A stretch of DNA of 9,903 nucleotides from Spirochaetaceae bacterium (lineage in GTDB: Bacteria; Spirochaetota; Spirochaetia; Treponematales; Breznakiellaceae): positions 1 through 9,903 of the forward strand of contig JAITNO010000127.1 in NCBI GenBank assembly GCA_031290405.1, read 5' to 3'. The notes beneath the pieces were generated by a model, which worked only from the letters and a program-made list of their open reading frames with translations, made no database searches and had not been told where the DNA came from. The position numbers and the translations under genes are program-made. Position 1 is the first letter of the stretch. Every line of letters begins with the position of its first letter. This document shows positions 6,118-9,903 of the stretch, piece by piece.

Positions 6118-6121
6118 TCTT

Positions 6122-7510
6122 CTATTTTCCTACGCAGAATTGGCTGAACATGGCGTCGAGGATGTCGGATGTGGAGACTTCGCCGCTTATGGCGCCGAGC
6201 GCGTCTATGGCTTCGCGGAGGCTGGGGGCGATGAGGTCGAGGGGCGCGGCGCGGTCGGCCATTGCAAGGGCCTCGCGGAGGGCGCTTCGGGCGGCGTCGA
6301 TGAGTTCTTTTTGGCGCGGGGTGCCTATGCCGACGCTTGGGCTGTTGGTGGGGCTGCAGAGGGCGCCGAGCTGGGCGCGGAGCTCGGCGCAGAGGGCGCC
6401 TATGCCGGCTCCGGTTTTTGCCGAAACGGGGAGGCAGCCCGGGAGTGGGCAGTGGGGGGCGGCGTCGGCTTTGTTCCAGATGCGGATGACGGCGGGCGCG
6501 CCGTCCGCGCGGCGGGGGAGGTTCTCCGATTGGCGGACGTCTTCCGACTGAAGGTTGGTTCCGTCGAAGAGGTAGAGGGCGATGTCGGCTGAGCCGAGGA
6601 GTTCTTCGCTGCGCCTGACGCCGATTTGTTCGACGGGGTCGGACGCGGGGCGCAGGCCGGCGGTGTCGACGAGGCGCGCGGGGATGCCGTCGAAGGCTAT
6701 CCAGCTTTCTATCCAGTCGCGGGTGGTGCCGGGGACCTCGGTAACGATTGAGCGTTCTTCTTTTATGAGGAGGTTGAAGAGGCTTGATTTGCCGGCGTTG
6801 GGTTTGCCGGCGATGACGATGAGCGCGCCGTCGGACAGGAGTCTTTCGCAAGCATACTGCTCGGCTAGGGCGTCGAGTTCCTGGAGGGTTTGTTCGACGG
6901 CCTCTTCGGCGGGGAGGCGGCTGTCCGGGCCCGCGACGCCTACGCCGTCCAGCTCGGAATAGTCCAGGTTGAGCTCGGTTTCCGACAGGGCGCGGACGAG
7001 GCGGGTCTGTATTGCCTGGAGGCGCTCCAGGAGTACGCCTGAGAGGCGGCCTATGGCGTTGGCGCGCCCTGCTTCGCTCTTTGCGCCGACGATTTCCATG
7101 ACGGATTCGGCGCGGGTGAGGTCGAGCTTGCCGTTAAGGAAGGCGCGGAGGGTGAACTCTCCGGGCAACGCTTCGCGAAAGCCTGAGGAAAAGAGCTCCC
7201 CCATGACGGCGCGGAGGGTGGCCCCTCCTCCGTGGCAGCTTATGTCGGCGCTTTCTTCGCCGGTGTAGCTTGCCGGCGCGCGATAGACGGAGACGAGCGT
7301 TTCGTCGATGCGGCGGGCGGCGGCGTCGACGAGCCAGCCGTGGACGATGGTGTTGCCTGCGGCGTTAAGCAGGGCGCGCGGGCGGGAAAAGCGTTGTGAA
7401 AGGCGGCTGACTGCGCCTGCGCCGGAGAGCCGCACGAGGGAGAGGGCGCTCCAAGCGGGTGCGGTGGCGGGCGCCGCTATGGGGGCCTCGTCTCCGTAGG
7501 AGGGCTTCAC
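6122..7510 (-). CDS. mnmE: tRNA uridine-5-carboxymethylaminomethyl modification GTPase MnmE
   Basis: With MnmG it modifies the wobble uridine (C5) of certain tRNAs in the cytoplasm. 462 residues, normal length. The N-terminal formyl-THF-binding domain (1-120) includes SLVRLSG, YTGEESADISCHGG and LPGEFTLRAFLNGKLDLTRAE. The G domain has P-loop GKPNAGKS (235-242), G2 region VPGTTRD (259-265), DTAG (282-285), NKAD (346-349) and SAKTG (363-367). It ends FCVGK, keeping the catalytic Cys (459) of the family's C-[LIV]-G-K tail. The start is GTG at 7510; its GTGA overlaps the TGA of the upstream protease, and no separate ribosome site is evident, so translation is probably coupled. mnmG is not in the window. 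Confidence 0.97.
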   Translation of the reverse strand: MKPSYGDEAPIAAPATAPAWSALSLVRLSGAGAVSRLSQRFSRPRALLNAAGNTIVHGWLVDAAARRIDETLVSVYRAPASYTGEESADISCHGGGATLRAVMGELFSSGFREALPGEFTLRAFLNGKLDLTRAESVMEIVGAKSEAGRANAIGRLSGVLLERLQAIQTRLVRALSETELNLDYSELDGVGVAGPDSRLPAEEAVEQTLQELDALAEQYACERLLSDGALIVIAGKPNAGKSSLFNLLIKEERSIVTEVPGTTRDWIESWIAFDGIPARLVDTAGLRPASDPVEQIGVRRSEELLGSADIALYLFDGTNLQSEDVRQSENLPRRADGAPAVIRIWNKADAAPHCPLPGCLPVSAKTGAGIGALCAELRAQLGALCSPTNSPSVGIGTPRQKELIDAARSALREALAMADRAAPLDLIAPSLREAIDALGAISGEVSTSDILDAMFSQFCVGK

Positions 7511-9339
7511 AGGGTGTCCGGCGAGTCCAGCATGGCCGGCAGGCGCATCGTGGTTTCGAGGTAGCCTGAGGCGCGTTTCTTAACGTCGATGTCGAGGAAC
7601 GCGTAGCCGTCCTTCTCTTGCACGACGAAGTCGTAGAGGTGTACGGGGTCTTGCGGGGAAAGCCCGGCCTCGTCGGCGATGGAGCCGCGCACGACGCCCT
7701 TGACAAGGTAGCTCGGCGTAAGGAACGAGCGTCCGGCGGACGGCTCGAGGATAAGGCCGAAGAGGGGCGCGGCGAGGCGTTCCTTGCTGTCGTTGCGCGC
7801 GGCGACGGCCAGCGGCATGGCGGGGCGCTCGGCGGTCTGGACGATCCGCCTTTTCCCGTCGGAGGTGGCAAGGGAGACGAGCTCGCCGGGCTCGCAGGGG
7901 AAGAGGGCGTCCTGCAAGGCGGCGATGAGGGCTCCGGCGGGGGCCTGGGGGGCCTGTCCGTTCAGGCCGGAGATGTAGTCGCCGGCGCGGACGAGTTGTT
8001 CGGCGGCCGGCGTGAGCGGCGAGACGTAGATGATCTCGGCGCCCTCCCGCGTCTGCGCGATGGTAAGGCCGAGCCAGGGCCGCTTGGCTTTGCCGCCCTT
8101 GAGCATGGCCGGAAGGGCGGCGGCGAGGCGCTCGGCGGGTACGGCGAAGTTGAGCCCCTCGAACTGTTCGACGCCGGCGAAGACGATGCCGACAAGCCGC
8201 CCCGCGCCGTCGATGACCGGGCCGCCCGAGTTGCCGTGATTGACCGCCGCGTCAATCTGAATGACGTCGCCTATCTGCAAAAAACGCCGGCCAAGCGCGG
8301 AGACGATCCCCGACGTAACGGTCTTTTCGAGCCCGCCGGGGGAACCAATCGCAAAAACGCTGTCGCCGACGCCGGGTACGATGCTGTCCACGACGGAAAA
8401 CACATACTCCGGCCTGATCTCGGCCTTGATGAGGGCCAAGTCCAGCGTGCTGTCCCAGCCCATCACCTTCGCGGGGATGCGCGCGCTGGCCGCATCGCCC
8501 ATCCTGATGTACATGCGCGAATAGCCCTCGTAGGTGGGGTCAACCTCGCTGGCAATGACGTGATAATTGGTGATAAGGAGCCCCGACGCGTCCACAAAAA
8601 ACGCCGAGCCTAAGATCCTGTCGGGAGTGCCCATCCCCCGCTCCACCTTGATGCCCCGGTCGACAAGCACCGTCGCGACGCCCTTGATCATGTCCGAGGC
8701 GGAGTCCCTGCCGCGCGCAAACTCCCGCATATCGGCGCCGACCCGCGCGTTCGGATTGGCGCGCAAGGCCGCGTCAAGAAAGTAGTGGGCCGTCCGCCGC
8801 TGCCTCGTCTTGCAGGAACGCTCGAAGAAGAGCAACGCGTCTTCAGCCTGAAGCGGCCGCAGCTCGTTGGAATGGACGGCGGCAAGAAACGCCTGGAGGT
8901 CGCGGCCCTGCGCCAGGTAATCCTTCGCCCCTTCGAGCAGGAGGTCAGGCTCCATGCCCGTCTTTTCAACCTGAATGCCCAGCGCGGAAAGAGAACGGGC
9001 AAGCGACGCCGCCTGGTCCCAGCGCCTTTCCTCGATGGCCCGCGTTTGCAGGGCGCGCAGGCCGTCCGCAGCCGCCAGGCGCAGGGCCTCAATCTTTTCA
9101 AGTTCCAGGGGGTCTTTGTCGTCCGGGAGGGCGCTGTCCTTGCCGTAGAGCGCGTCGTAGATGCCGATAAGGTGCATGGCCCGCGCAGGCTCCACCGCCA
9201 GCGCCTTCTCGATGTCGCCGATCCGCACCTCGCGGGTCGTCTTTGGCGGGGCAAGGCGGCGCTCGGCGTCGGCGCGCGTCGCGCAGGCAAGGGAGAGCAG
9301 GGAACACAGAACGGCACTCAAGGCAAAAAAGGTTTTCAT
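7507..9339 (-). CDS. HtrA/DegP-like trypsin-family serine protease, probable lipoprotein
   Basis: 610 residues. A signal segment (1-18) ends in LLSLAC, and C19 fits the relaxed spirochaete lipobox, so an anchored periplasmic protein is likely. Residues about 35-215 are a helical extension of unknown role with no motif I recognise. The trypsin-like domain (about 217-415) has the full triad: H260 in ITNYHVI, D300 in STLDLALIKAE, and S371 in NHGNSGGPVID. A PDZ-like region follows (about 420-500; WLGLTI, AGDYISGLNG), and the last ~90 residues may hold a second one (VRGSIADEAGLSPQD). Ribosome site GGGGAGG at 9356-9350 lies 10 bases before the ATG. mnmE overlaps its stop by four bases. HtrA enzymes degrade or refold damaged envelope proteins; the substrate here is unknown. 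I leave the symbol empty because the long N-terminal part differs from classical HtrA. Confidence 0.9.
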   Translation of the reverse strand: MKTFFALSAVLCSLLSLACATRADAERRLAPPKTTREVRIGDIEKALAVEPARAMHLIGIYDALYGKDSALPDDKDPLELEKIEALRLAAADGLRALQTRAIEERRWDQAASLARSLSALGIQVEKTGMEPDLLLEGAKDYLAQGRDLQAFLAAVHSNELRPLQAEDALLFFERSCKTRQRRTAHYFLDAALRANPNARVGADMREFARGRDSASDMIKGVATVLVDRGIKVERGMGTPDRILGSAFFVDASGLLITNYHVIASEVDPTYEGYSRMYIRMGDAASARIPAKVMGWDSTLDLALIKAEIRPEYVFSVVDSIVPGVGDSVFAIGSPGGLEKTVTSGIVSALGRRFLQIGDVIQIDAAVNHGNSGGPVIDGAGRLVGIVFAGVEQFEGLNFAVPAERLAAALPAMLKGGKAKRPWLGLTIAQTREGAEIIYVSPLTPAAEQLVRAGDYISGLNGQAPQAPAGALIAALQDALFPCEPGELVSLATSDGKRRIVQTAERPAMPLAVAARNDSKERLAAPLFGLILEPSAGRSFLTPSYLVKGVVRGSIADEAGLSPQDPVHLYDFVVQEKDGYAFLDIDVKKRASGYLETTMRLPAMLDSPDTL

Positions 9340-9356
9340 CCGACGATTTCCTCCCC

Positions 9357-9385
9357 ATAGTAATGCGTTCGAGCCCCCGCGTCAA
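9357..9385 (-). promoter_or_regulatory. Candidate sigma-70 promoter for protease-mnmE
   Basis: On the minus strand TTGACG (9385-9380), a 17-base spacer and TACTAT (9362-9357), with an A-run (9401-9395) where an UP element would lie. Against it: a start site six or seven bases downstream would fall inside the ribosome site, giving an almost leaderless mRNA. Confidence 0.35.
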
Positions 9386-9401
9386 GGCGGCGCCTTTTTT
9401 T
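9384..9401 (+). terminator. Terminator-like hairpin on the + strand
   Basis: AAGGC (9384-9388) pairs with GCCTT (9392-9396), followed by Ts to 9401. No + strand gene feeds into it, so if active it would stop antisense transcripts or ones from inside the protease region. The stem is short. Confidence 0.3.
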
Positions 9402-9503
9402 GCAGTGGCCTACGGCGGCACCACAGGCGCTTCTTGCGCCCTACGGGGCTAAGCCCCCAGCGATACGCTTTTTGCTCGTAAGCCGCCCTCCCCAGCTTTC
9501 GGG
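9396..9503 (+). repeat. Family R repeat, copy R4
   Basis: Begins with the boundary motif TTTTTTGCAGTGGCCTAC (9396-9413). It then has CACAGGCGC-TTCTT-GCGCC, CCTACGGGGCTAAGCCCCCAG and CCTCCCCAGCTTTCGG, where it is cut off by the start of R5. It lacks the purine tract and palindrome. Confidence 0.85.
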
Positions 9504-9625
9504 CGCCACAGGCGCTTTTTGCGCCCTACGGGGCTAAACCCCCAGCGATACGCCTTATGCTCGCAAGCTGCCCTCCCCAGCCTTGGGCTTTATTTTTATA
9601 AAGAGAGGAGGAGGGGGGCACGCCC
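9504..9625 (+). repeat. Family R repeat, copy R5
   Basis: Starts CGCCACAGGCGC, like R2. It keeps the two hairpins and the CCTCCCCAGCCTTGGGCTTT block, then TATAAAGAGAGGAGGAGG. Its palindrome is degraded to GGGGGGCACGCCCCT. Array B begins at the very next base. Confidence 0.85.
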
Positions 9626-9872
9626 CTCGCGGGATCCCGCGCAATCCTCGCGGGACTCCGCGCAAACCTCGCGGAACCCCGCGCAACTCTCGCGGGACCC
9701 CGCGCAATCCTCGCGGAACCCCGCGCAACTCTCGCGGGACCCCGCGCAAACCTCGCGGGACCCCGCGCAACTCTCGCGGGACCCCGCGCAATCCTCGCGG
9801 GACCCCGCGCAACTCTCGCGGGACCCCGCGCAAACCTCGCGGGACCCCGCGCAATCCTCGCGGGACCCCGCC
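9626..9872. repeat. 21-bp tandem array B with internal dyads
   Basis: Eleven full units plus a partial twelfth, each CTCGCGGGACCCCGCGCAA plus two variable bases. Each unit carries the dyad CGCGG-GACC-CCGCG, able to form a 5-bp hairpin. Unit tails are TC, AC or CT in the order TC AC CT TC CT AC CT TC CT AC TC. The four-unit blocks 9668-9751 and 9752-9835 have the same tail order, an 84-base higher-order step. Open frames on the minus strand (Arg/Gly/Pro heptads) follow from the period and lack a ribosome site. Confidence 0.92.
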
Positions 9873-9903
9873 TCCGTCCGGCGCGCCCCACACGAGACCT
9901 CAG
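9873..9903. other. Unassigned window end
   Basis: The 21-bp pattern stops here; nothing recognised in the last 31 bases. Confidence 0.5.

Noticed and set aside
9626..9872. Array B as a CRISPR array
   Set aside because: Units are contiguous with only two variable bases; there are no spacers and no cas genes.
9526..9893. Minus-strand Arg/Gly/Pro heptad open frames
   Set aside because: Two overlapping frames are equally open over array B; both are products of the 21-bp period.

Overview
The window looks like a high-GC chromosomal segment of a spirochaete, most likely a Treponema relative. The FlgB, FlgC and FliE sequences and their order are spirochaete-like, and a lipoprotein-type HtrA-like protease is also present. 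Species cannot be fixed from this sequence. Six genes are well recognised and one (a TPR-like membrane protein) is only described. Together they fill about 76% of the window. The rest is unusually repeat-rich intergenic DNA.

Layout: 1-1135 is a gene-free block. It holds three tandem copies of a ~125-bp GC-rich repeat (family R), a 117-bp module (B), several hairpins, and a 21-bp tandem array (array A) whose edges are inverted. On the + strand, 1136-5733 carries a membrane-anchored TPR-like protein, threonine synthase (thrC), and the start of the flagellar rod operon (flgB, flgC, fliE), with short gaps that allow one transcript. 5734-6121 is a second repeat block between convergent genes. It has three 30-bp terminator-like repeats, a 66-bp perfect direct repeat, and an inverted copy of module B. 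On the - strand, an HtrA/DegP-like protease (9339-7507) overlaps mnmE (7510-6122) by four bases. 9340-9903 is a third repeat block with two more family R copies and a second, unrelated 21-bp tandem array (array B).

How the genes relate: FlgB, FlgC and FliE form the proximal rod and its junction with the MS ring of the periplasmic flagellum. The expected next gene, fliF, is not here; the operon ends in repeats and terminators. ThrC (threonine synthesis) and MnmE (tRNA wobble-uridine modification) are housekeeping genes. The protease probably acts in periplasmic quality control. No functional link between the two transcription units is evident.

The most interesting content is non-coding. One modular repeat family occupies all three intergenic blocks and touches or lies within a few bases of the stop codons of both convergent genes. 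A fixed purine-tract plus GGGGGGCGCGCCCCCC joint connects different modules. Two sequence-unrelated arrays share a 21-bp period. These are my best candidates for something undescribed, but no function can be read from sequence alone.
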